Source: Pseudomonadota bacterium
GTDB taxonomy: Bacteria; Pseudomonadota; Gammaproteobacteria; Burkholderiales; Burkholderiaceae_D
Assembly: GCA_023409175.1 (NCBI GenBank)
Contig: JAEYIG010000240.1
Span: forward strand, 1-7,662
Reading direction: 5' to 3'
Length of the DNA: 7,662 nt
In this document: positions 1 through 4,971 of the stretch, piece after piece
How the letters are laid out: each line of letters starts with the position of its first letter
Position numbering within the stretch: position 1 is the stretch's first letter
Position numbers and translations under genes: made by a program
The notes under the pieces: generated by a model
Databases searched by the model: none
What the model was told of the DNA's origin: nothing
The model's input: only the letters and a program-made list of their open reading frames with translations

Positions 1-416
1 TAAACTTTCAGGTGTTCGTTGGCATGGCCTTCTGCATAGCCTTTAACGGAAGCCAGAATGACTCTTGGATTCAGTTCCTGAATGCGTTCCCAGGTAAAGC
101 CCATACGGTCCAGTGCGCCTGGTCCGAAGTTTTCAACCATGACGTCGGCTTTTTTGATCATTTGTTCCAGAAGTTCTTTGCCTTCTGGAGTTTTCATGTC
201 CAATTCGATCGAACGTTTGTTACAGTTGAACATCGTGAAGTACAGGGAGTCAACGTTTGGTTTGTCCTGCAGCCATCCACGAGTCATATCTCCGGAACCA
301 CGTCTTTCAATCTTGATGACGTTTGCGCCCAAGAAACCCATCATCTGTGTACAGGCAGGACCTGCTTGGACGTGGGTAAAGTCAAGCACATTAATTCCAT
401 CTAATGGTTTAGTCAT
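1..416 (-). CDS. frc: Formyl-CoA:oxalate CoA-transferase, N-terminal part (runs off left edge)
   Basis: This class III (family III) CoA-transferase moves CoA from formyl-CoA to oxalate. The product, oxalyl-CoA, feeds oxalyl-CoA decarboxylase in the cytoplasmic oxalate-catabolism cycle. Only residues 1-138 and two bases of codon 139 are visible. The translation begins [20 protein letters not shown] and matches the Oxalobacter formigenes protein as I remember it. Gln17, an active-site residue of the family, is present. Codon 139 starts TA, consistent with the catalytic Tyr139. Catalytic Asp169 and the glycine loop lie outside the window; the full protein is about 428 residues. An AAGGA-type ribosome site lies roughly 12 bases before the ATG. 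Five of the six visible prolines use CCA, unlike the CCG/CCT use of the neighbouring genes, which fits a very highly expressed gene. The upstream same-strand regulator is its obvious candidate controller (inference). Confidence 0.96.
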   Translation of the reverse strand, partial: MTKPLDGINVLDFTHVQAGPACTQMMGFLGANVIKIERRGSGDMTRGWLQDKPNVDSLYFTMFNCNKRSIELDMKTPEGKELLEQMIKKADVMVENFGPGALDRMGFTWERIQELNPRVILASVKGYAEGHANEHLKV

Positions 417-472
417 AATTTCTCATTTCCTTGTCGTTGGTACAACTTTTGGTTTTTATTCTCTGTGGACAT
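413..472 (-). CDS. Possible 19-codon leader ORF overlapping the frc start
   Basis: An ATG at 472-470 opens a 19-codon frame rich in Asn, Gln and Lys. It ends in a TGA that overlaps the frc ATG (ATGA arrangement). A GGGG sits only two bases before the ATG, too close for a good Shine-Dalgarno. The stop-start overlap is what translational coupling would need, but a short frame like this can arise by chance. I recognise no homologue. Treat it as a candidate only. Confidence 0.2.
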   Translation of the reverse strand: MSTENKNQKLYQRQGNEKL

Positions 473-498
473 TTCCCCGAAAGGATTTGCCAAGAAAG

Positions 499-523
499 AA
501 AAACTTCGCCCAAAGGGCTGAAG
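499..523 (-). terminator. Terminator-like hairpin in the frc leader
   Basis: Read on the minus strand, CTTC-A-GCCC pairs with GGGC-GAAG across a TTT loop. The stem is eight base pairs with one bulged A, and TTTTTCTTT follows immediately. This is the form of an intrinsic terminator. It lies between the regulator and frc on the same strand, about 83 bases before the frc start codon. It may end regulator transcripts. If frc is transcribed from the promoter candidate at 594-621, it would instead sit inside the frc leader as an attenuator. Confidence 0.5.
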
Positions 524-593
524 GTACTAACTGGGATTGCTAACACTTCGCATAACATCTCAAAATGAAGCAAGCTTTATGTATAGCCCCTAT

Positions 594-621
594 ATTTTAC
601 TCGATAAGCCATTTAAATCAA
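594..621 (-). promoter_or_regulatory. Candidate sigma-70 promoter for frc
   Basis: On the minus strand TTGATT (621-616) is followed after 16 bases by TAAAAT (599-594), a 4/6 and 5/6 match to the -35 and -10 consensus. Transcription would start near 587 and give a leader of about 170 bases before frc. The stretch between the hairpin at 499-523 and the frc ATG has no comparably good promoter. I found no sigma-54 -24/-12 element in the whole gap. Assigned by eye. Confidence 0.4.
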
Positions 622-654
622 GAGCGTTTGAAACGATTCATTAGTCCGGTTGCT

Positions 655-1938
655 TTATTGGTCCTGTTTTCCCTGGAGTTCAGAGAGACGGCGATAAAGC
701 GTGCGTTCGCTGATTCCCAACATTTTTGCCAAAGCCTTTCGTTTTCCGCTGAATGTCGAAAGAAGTCTGGATTGCACGTCTGGCGTCACGGGTTCCGCGA
801 CGGGTGTTTTTGCGTCATTTTCCTGTTTGGGAAACAACAGATGCTCAGGGCGGATTTCATGGTTCTCGCACAGGAGAGAGGCCCGTTCGAGAAAATTGCG
901 CAATTCCCGGACGTTTCCGGGGAACGGGTAGGTCTGAAGGAGATACATGGCTTCATCGGAAACGGTCAGTTTTTTTTCCGGTGCGACTTTTTGCAGGAGG
1001 GACGCGATCAAGAGGGGGATGTCTTCCATCCTGTCTCTTAATGCCGGAACCTGAATGGGAAAGATTTCAAGACGGTAATAAAGATCTTTCCTGAACAGGC
1101 CGTCTTCGGCTTTTTTGCGGAGGTTGTGGCTGCTGGCCGATATGAAGCGGATGTCCGCGCGGCGCAGGTCGGCAGAGCCAAAGCGCCGGTAGGCGCCGGT
1201 CTCGAGAAGGTGTAACAGTTTGGACTGGATGGAAAGGGGAAGATCACCGATTTCGTCGAGGAAAAGGGTGCCTCCGTCTGCGGCATCGACCAGTCCTTTT
1301 TTGCCTGAACCTGTTCTGGGATGGGTGCCTCGTTCTTCCCCGAACAGCTCGCTTTCGAAATGGGCTTCGGATATGCCGGAGCAATCGACGACGATAAACG
1401 GTTTTGCGGCCCGTTTTCCGGCGCGATGAATGGCCTGGGCAACCAGTTCCTTGCCAGTGCCGGATTCTCCGGCAAGCAGTACGTTGATATCGGATGAGGC
1501 GACTTTTCCGACCAGATTCATCATTCGGGTGAATGCGGCCGATTTTCCGGTGAGGCTGTTTTTTTCTATCTGGCCTTTCGCTATTTTCACGGGTTCGATT
1601 TTTTCGACGAAGCAGGTGATGTCTCCGGCCTGATTCTTGATAGGGGTCAGTTCGATGCTGACGTATTCTTCCCCGTTGGGAGTGTGATGCATATGAAGGA
1701 CGCGTTCGGATTTGCCGGAACGCCGGCTTTTGGCAAGGGGGCACGTTTCGCCGGAGCGGTCACAGGGCGCTTCGTAATTATGGGAGACCTCGTAACAGGT
1801 ACGTCCGATAACGGAAGATTGCGGATTGCAGTATTTCCGGAAAGCACCGTTGACGGCAATGATCCGGTATTCCCTGTCGAAAAGGATGTGCGGTTCGGCT
1901 TGCGCTTCCAGAAACGAGCTGATTTCGGTAAATGGCAT
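655..1938 (-). CDS. PAS / AAA+ / Fis-type regulator of the sigma-54 activator family, with an altered GAFTGA loop
   Basis: This 427-residue protein has the order of an enhancer-binding regulator. An N-terminal PAS-like sensor spans about 10-118, an AAA+ domain about 128-368, and a C-terminal Fis-type helix-turn-helix about 388-422 (KALAKMLGISERTLYRRL). Walker A is GESGTGKE (157-164), Walker B is GGTLFLDEIGDL (222-233), and arginines are present in FRKDLYYRL (282-290). The loop that should read GAFTGA and contact sigma-54 reads GTHPRT (204-209), with normal length on both sides. It may therefore act on sigma-70 promoters, as TyrR-like members do (inference). The PAS part carries Cys48, His53, Cys59 and Cys66, a possible metal or redox cluster. 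The start has only a weak GGGAA eight bases upstream. It lies 238 bases upstream of frc on the same strand, so oxalate or formate control is plausible but unproven. Confidence 0.88.
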   Translation of the reverse strand: MPFTEISSFLEAQAEPHILFDREYRIIAVNGAFRKYCNPQSSVIGRTCYEVSHNYEAPCDRSGETCPLAKSRRSGKSERVLHMHHTPNGEEYVSIELTPIKNQAGDITCFVEKIEPVKIAKGQIEKNSLTGKSAAFTRMMNLVGKVASSDINVLLAGESGTGKELVAQAIHRAGKRAAKPFIVVDCSGISEAHFESELFGEERGTHPRTGSGKKGLVDAADGGTLFLDEIGDLPLSIQSKLLHLLETGAYRRFGSADLRRADIRFISASSHNLRKKAEDGLFRKDLYYRLEIFPIQVPALRDRMEDIPLLIASLLQKVAPEKKLTVSDEAMYLLQTYPFPGNVRELRNFLERASLLCENHEIRPEHLLFPKQENDAKTPVAEPVTPDVQSRLLSTFSGKRKALAKMLGISERTLYRRLSELQGKQDQ

Positions 1939-1970
1939 GGGGTGCGTTCCCGTTACGGATAATTTTCAAT

Positions 1971-2009
1971 ACTGCCATGAACTGCCATGACTGCCAAGAT
2001 GCTGGCAGT
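1971..2009. promoter_or_regulatory. Operator-like TGGCAGT repeat cluster upstream of the regulator
   Basis: On the plus strand ACTGCCA occurs at 1971, 1981 and 1990, spaced 10 and 9 bases apart, about one helical turn. The third copy forms a palindrome with TGGCAGT at 2003-2009 (7-base arms, 6-base centre AGATGC). The cluster is 33-71 bases upstream of the regulator's start codon and overlaps a possible TTGGCA -35 on the minus strand. This is a natural place for autoregulation by the Fis-type domain (inference). The spacing does not fit a sigma-54 promoter. Confidence 0.5.
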
Positions 2010-2020
2010 TTAAACGAAGT

Positions 2021-2090
2021 CCCTATGTTAATGGAGTGAAAAGGGACAGGGGACGAAAATCAGGGAAGGGAAAAGGCAAGGGGAGCGATG
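2021..2090 (-). terminator. C-rich, G-poor stretch, possible Rho-dependent terminator
   Basis: The plus strand here is strongly purine-rich, so a minus-strand transcript leaving the hydrolase gene would carry some 60 bases rich in C and U and very poor in G. That is the usual make-up of a Rho loading site. It directly follows the hairpin at 2092-2118, which lacks a U-tract. The same G-runs on the plus strand could in principle form a loose quadruplex. Confidence 0.3.
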
Positions 2091-2091
2091 A

Positions 2092-2118
2092 CCGGCATTT
2101 TATTGTTGAAAATGCCGG
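2092..2118 (-). terminator. Ten-base-pair hairpin after the hydrolase gene
   Basis: CCGGCATTTT and AAAATGCCGG form a perfect 10-base-pair stem with a 7-base loop, starting nine bases beyond the hydrolase stop codon. There is no T-run after the stem on either strand, so it is not a textbook intrinsic terminator. It may stabilise the 3' end or act together with the pyrimidine-rich stretch that follows. Confidence 0.5.
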
Positions 2119-2127
2119 CCGGTAGTC

Positions 2128-2883
2128 TTATTGCGGACGGCCTGGACTGCGGTTGATGAAAAACTCCATGGCTTTTTCAACGACAGGCGGATGGATAAGG
2201 TGACGTCCGTGGAATTCGAGGAATTCAACGTCGTATCCGGCTTTTTTCAGCTCTTCATAATGATGAAGTCCACTGGTTTTCATCGGGAGCTGTTCGTCTT
2301 CAGGGCTATGGGCGATGAAGACAAGCGGTTTCCCTCTCGGGACGTACAGGTTCATGAAACCGCCGGACAGGGCGATGACGTGCGACAGGATTTCGCCATT
2401 GGACAGTCCGATGGAAAGGGAATAGCTGGCGCCGTCGGAAAAACCGCAGAAACCGAAATGGTTTTTGTCGATGATGTAACGGGAGGCGACTTCTTCAAGG
2501 GCCTTGTCCAGTTTTTCCAGGTCAGGACCGTTTCCACCGACGGTAAGGTCCCATGTGATGTAGGTGGATTGCGGAACCAGTAACAGGAATTTTTCTTTTT
2601 CGGCCCAGTCCCTGAAAAAAGGCATGACTTTTTCAGCGCTGCCGCCCGCACCGTGGAACATGACCAGCAGTCTGGCGGGTTTGTCGCTTTCAAGACCTTC
2701 GGGAACGACCAGGATGGTGTCCCTCTCGCCTTCGATGCCCAGCGACACGTCCAGCTTGTGGGTTCCAGCCGGGAGAGGGGCTTTGTCGGGATTGCGGAAC
2801 TGGAAGGAAAGATGCCCGAGAATGGATGGGGGCATCATGGAAAAATCGAAATTGTTCAGGTTTGACGGGAAATTACTTTTCAT
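2128..2883 (-). CDS. Alpha/beta hydrolase, carboxylesterase/phospholipase-like
   Basis: This 251-residue protein has the hallmarks of a serine hydrolase of the phospholipase/carboxylesterase or PHB-depolymerase-like type. HGAGG at 77-81 is the oxyanion-hole segment. GFSDG with Ser149 is the nucleophile elbow. Asp196 in HSPEDEQLP is the likely acid, and His228 in HGRHLIHP is the likely catalytic His. No signal peptide or membrane segment is visible, so it is probably cytoplasmic. The substrate cannot be read from the sequence. The start is uncertain: no Shine-Dalgarno precedes this ATG, nor the two methionines at 16-17. The frame opens upstream without another ATG. The gene lies between two terminator-like structures, so it is probably transcribed alone. 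No functional link to frc is evident. Confidence 0.85.
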   Translation of the reverse strand: MKSNFPSNLNNFDFSMMPPSILGHLSFQFRNPDKAPLPAGTHKLDVSLGIEGERDTILVVPEGLESDKPARLLVMFHGAGGSAEKVMPFFRDWAEKEKFLLLVPQSTYITWDLTVGGNGPDLEKLDKALEEVASRYIIDKNHFGFCGFSDGASYSLSIGLSNGEILSHVIALSGGFMNLYVPRGKPLVFIAHSPEDEQLPMKTSGLHHYEELKKAGYDVEFLEFHGRHLIHPPVVEKAMEFFINRSPGRPQ

Positions 2884-2902
2884 GGCATCTGTCGAAGTGA
2901 TC

Positions 2903-2927
2903 GTTTCCGGGAAACCGTTTTTAACGG
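2903..2927. repeat. Two adjoining short inverted repeats in the hydrolase leader
   Basis: GTTTCCGGGAAAC (2903-2915) is directly joined to CCGTTTTTAACGG (2915-2927), sharing one base. Each can form a five-base-pair hairpin with a 3-base loop. They lie 20-44 bases upstream of the annotated hydrolase start, in the expected 5' leader, and might influence translation or bind a regulator. Function unknown. Confidence 0.35.
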
Positions 2928-2976
2928 GGCTCTTTTGGTAAGGAATACAGTTTTATACATTGTACTCGACTAAACG

Positions 2977-3015
2977 CGAAAATGGCTCCGGTCAGATCAA
3001 TTGACGGGAGCCATT
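2977..3015 (-). terminator. Intrinsic terminator of the double-HTH gene
   Basis: AATGGCTCC (2981-2989) pairs with GGAGCCATT (3007-3015). After one G/G mismatch, GTCA pairs with TGAC around a 7-base loop. On the minus strand the stem runs into TTTT. It starts 18 bases beyond the stop codon at 3033. A second small hairpin, AAAGCG/CGCTTT at 3019-3034, overlaps that stop codon. Confidence 0.75.
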
Positions 3016-3032
3016 GGAAAAGCGAAACCGCT

Positions 3033-3611
3033 TTATCGTGTCACCAGTTGCCTGATGTTATTGACGACGAGGTTGACGATACGGTCGTAACGGTTCAACG
3101 CCGACAGGTCGGGCTTGGTTTCGTTTTTGCGCCAGCGGTTGATGGTCATGGTAACGACACCGATCAGGCCTGCTATTTCGGCATCGGAAGTCGTGCCCAG
3201 GTTGTTTTCCCATTCCTGAAGTATTTCAGACATGGGCCGGTTGAATTTTTCTTTCAGCAATCTTGTCGCTTCAGAATTTTCAGCCAGCAACTGGCGTGCG
3301 GTTTTCATGACGTCGGCAGGGACGGATGCCGTGCGGCCGTAAGTATAGGAAGAAAGGCGTGGCAGGCCGATTCCCAGAAGGATGGCGTAATCCTGATGCC
3401 TTAAACCAAGAGTGTTCTTTATATTGACCAGTTCCTGCTGGTCGGGAGACAGCTCAATAGGGGTTTTGGGGTTTTTTCTTCTGTTTTTTGTGTTACGGGT
3501 TGTTTTGGCATGCTTTTTAACGGAAACGAGTTCCGCATTGGATGGCTCTACCATGACAACATTGGGAAGGGTATCCAGGTTGGATGCCCCCTTTTTTTTC
3601 AGTCTTGGCAT
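3033..3611 (-). CDS. Hypothetical DNA-binding protein with two helix-turn-helix segments
   Basis: I do not recognise this 192-residue protein as a named family. Residues 1-50 are polar and probably disordered, with a basic stretch at about 32-50 (KKHAKTTRNTKNRRKNPKTP). Residues 57-110 look like a Cro/XRE-type unit, with the helix pair near 71-94 ending LSSYTYGRT. A helical linker with EWENNL follows. Residues 141-167 look like a second unit (EIAGLIGVVTMTINRWRKNE). Two such units in one chain could bind a direct repeat or let one domain dimerise. No membrane segment or enzyme motif is visible. The start is preceded only by a weak AAAGA. Codons 5-8 contain a run of eight A and five G, including an in-frame A AAA AAG slip site. 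The gene is probably monocistronic, with an AT-rich gap upstream. A DNA-binding regulator is the safest call. Confidence 0.7.
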   Translation of the reverse strand: MPRLKKKGASNLDTLPNVVMVEPSNAELVSVKKHAKTTRNTKNRRKNPKTPIELSPDQQELVNIKNTLGLRHQDYAILLGIGLPRLSSYTYGRTASVPADVMKTARQLLAENSEATRLLKEKFNRPMSEILQEWENNLGTTSDAEIAGLIGVVTMTINRWRKNETKPDLSALNRYDRIVNLVVNNIRQLVTR

Positions 3612-3643
3612 GTGTCTTTATATATATGTTCGATATTGACGAA

Positions 3644-3671
3644 AGATTATCCGCAATACCGTAAATGACAA
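3644..3671 (-). promoter_or_regulatory. Candidate promoter of the double-HTH gene
   Basis: On the minus strand TTGTCA (3671-3666) is followed after 16 bases by TAATCT (3649-3644). The -35 is good and the -10 only fair. A one-mismatch DnaA box (TTATCCGCA, 3647-3655) overlaps the -10 region. Confidence 0.3.
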
Positions 3672-3894
3672 ATTGTTTCGGATAAAAACAGATGTAAGGA
3701 GGCGATAACTATCAGTTAATGCTAATTAATTTCAAAGTAATGGTTTTTAACACTTCGCCTTATTTACAAGTGTGAACATTATCAGCGGGAAATTGTCAGG
3801 TCAATAACTATAAGTATATGTTTAAGTTATATAAAACCTATAAATATTGATATAAGGAAACATTTTTGCGGTTTTGAAAGCGTTTTGTGTTTTT

Positions 3895-3903
3895 TGTGGA
3901 TAA
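3895..3903 (-). promoter_or_regulatory. Perfect DnaA box
   Basis: TGTGGATAA on the plus strand is the reverse complement of TTATCCACA, the strongest DnaA-binding nonamer. It sits in the AT-rich gap, 63 bases beyond the metR stop. No cluster of boxes is present, so this is not an origin by itself. An isolated box could titrate DnaA, regulate, or be chance. Confidence 0.4.
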
Positions 3904-3965
3904 GTTATTGTTGTAAAAATATTTTTTATGAAGTCAAAAGGGTTATTTCTGTGTAAGTGTTTTGA

Positions 3966-4877
3966 TCAGTTCAGAAGCCGGACTCCGGGTAATTCGATCA
4001 GGCTTCTTTCACGGATGAGTCTGACGAAATCGTTGATGTAGGCCTTCGAGGCCATTTCGGTACAAACGGCGGCATACAGTTTTCCCTTCAGGCCGTTTTC
4101 AGTGACGGGACGCGATGAAATATAGTTTTTGTCCAGGTAGTGTTTGATTGCCCAGAGAGGCAGGGCAGCGATACCCCGGCTGCTGGCAACCAGTTGCAGA
4201 ATGGCGATGGTCAGTTCGGACGTGCGTCTTTCAGGGGAAATTCGGGCTGGCAGCAATACCTGCTGGACAATGTCGATCATTTCATCCGGGATGGGGTAGG
4301 TGATCAGTGTCTGGTCGATGAAGTGTTCAGGTTTCAGGAAGGGTTCCCGGTTCAGGGCGTGGCTGTTGGACAGGAGTGCAACGATGTCGTATTCGAACAG
4401 GGGGAAGTAGGTGATGTTCGTTTCCGGTTCCGGGTTGCCGACGACAGCCAGATCGGCGCGTCGCTGGTGGAGCAGGCCGACAGGATCGGTATGGAATCCG
4501 GAGATGATGTCGAGCTCCACTTCAGGCCAGTGTGTTCGGAATACGTCCATTGTCGGCATGAGCCAGTCGAAACAGGTGTGGCATTCGACGACGATCCGGA
4601 GGGTGCCTGCAGTACCGTCTTTCAGGCGCATCAGGTTCCGCTCCGTTTCTTCTATGGCGGGGAAGATCCTGTCGGCCAGTTCAAGCAGGCAATGGCCTAC
4701 GGCAGTAAAAGCGATGGGCACTGTTTTGCGCTCGAAGAGTGTACCGTAATCGGATTCGAGAAGGCGGATTTGCTGGGACAGGGCGGATTGGGTCAGGCAG
4801 AGCATTTCTGCCGCTTTGGTCAGGTTACCGGTTTTGCGCAGGGCAAGCAGGGTTTTGAGGTGTCTCAGGTCTATCAT
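3966..4877 (-). CDS. metR: LysR-family transcriptional regulator MetR
   Basis: MetR is a cytoplasmic LysR-type activator that responds to homocysteine and controls methionine-synthesis genes, chiefly metE. The 303 residues show the N-terminal winged helix-turn-helix (about 1-60, with NLTKAAEMLCLTQSALSQQI) and the effector domain (about 90-295). The segment RIVVECHTCFDWLMPTMDVF matches the MetR hallmark IECHSCxxWL. LITYPIP and GIAALPLWAIKHYL are further MetR-like stretches. The length fits the family (E. coli about 317). It is transcribed away from metE across a 94-base region, the arrangement known from enterobacteria. This strongly supports the name. The ATG has no strong Shine-Dalgarno. Activation of metE and autorepression are expected from the family and from the site position. 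Confidence 0.94.
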   Translation of the reverse strand: MIDLRHLKTLLALRKTGNLTKAAEMLCLTQSALSQQIRLLESDYGTLFERKTVPIAFTAVGHCLLELADRIFPAIEETERNLMRLKDGTAGTLRIVVECHTCFDWLMPTMDVFRTHWPEVELDIISGFHTDPVGLLHQRRADLAVVGNPEPETNITYFPLFEYDIVALLSNSHALNREPFLKPEHFIDQTLITYPIPDEMIDIVQQVLLPARISPERRTSELTIAILQLVASSRGIAALPLWAIKHYLDKNYISSRPVTENGLKGKLYAAVCTEMASKAYINDFVRLIRERSLIELPGVRLLN

Positions 4878-4897
4878 TAGAAAATCTTATGGAGTTT

Positions 4898-4917
4898 TGA
4901 AAAAACTTTCATTTGAA
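4898..4917. promoter_or_regulatory. Probable MetR binding site
   Basis: TGAA (4898-4901) and TTCA (4908-4911) form an inverted pair separated by six bases, and a third TGAA follows at 4914-4917. The known E. coli MetR site is TGAA-N5-TTCA, so spacing here is one base longer. The third half-site lies inside the metE -35 element, and the whole site covers the predicted metR transcription start. That fits activation of metE with repression of metR. Confidence 0.6.
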
Positions 4918-4941
4918 TTATGTTACACGGCTGACTATGAT
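4913..4941 (+). promoter_or_regulatory. metE promoter
   Basis: TTGAAT (4913-4918) and TATGAT (4936-4941) are separated by exactly 17 bases, a good sigma-70 promoter. Transcription would start near 4948, giving a leader of about 25 bases. That is too short for a riboswitch, so control is presumably by MetR. Confidence 0.65.
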
Positions 4942-4948
4942 TTATCAA
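4920..4948 (-). promoter_or_regulatory. metR promoter
   Basis: On the minus strand TTGATA (4948-4943) is followed after 17 bases by TAACAT (4925-4920), a 5/6 and 4/6 match. It overlaps the metE promoter face to face. Transcription would start near 4913, inside the MetR site, leaving a leader of about 36 bases. Confidence 0.5.
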
Positions 4949-4971
4949 ACTTGTTTTAATGGGAGAATTTC

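Larger units (their letters stand above)
3612..3965. other. AT-rich 354-base gap with no convincing gene
   Basis: This stretch between the double-HTH gene and metR is visibly AT-rich. It holds a promoter candidate for the HTH gene and a perfect DnaA box. It also has small inverted repeats: ACACTT/AAGTGT at about 3750-3773, ATAACT/AGTTAT at about 3805-3831, and the palindrome AAAAATATTTTT near 3917-3928. I see no GC-rich terminator for metR, no RNA gene and no good ORF. Confidence 0.6.

Noticed and set aside
12..543. Two plus-strand open frames over frc and its leader
   Set aside because: They are antisense to the recognisable frc frame and have no motifs.
417..654. Sigma-54 (-24/-12) promoter in front of frc
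   Set aside because: The nearest match, TGGCAAATCCTTTCG on the minus strand, lacks the essential GC at -12.
1038..1744. Minus-strand frames of 145 and 166 codons within the regulator
   Set aside because: Out-of-frame shadows of the PAS/AAA+ gene with basic, low-complexity translations.
2041..2084. G-quadruplex on the plus strand
   Set aside because: The G-runs need a long 11-base loop, and the strand is not known to be transcribed here. The Rho reading of the opposite strand is more economical.
541..3758. Repeated 11-mer TAACACTTCGC at 541-551 and 3748-3758
   Set aside because: Both copies are intergenic, but several 11-base matches are expected by chance in a window of this size.
3612..3965. 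Replication origin in the AT-rich gap
   Set aside because: Only one perfect DnaA box and no clustered boxes, and no dnaA, dnaN, gidA or rep gene nearby.
4878..4971. S-adenosylmethionine or cobalamin riboswitch before metE
   Set aside because: The predicted leader is only about 25 bases and no conserved core is visible.
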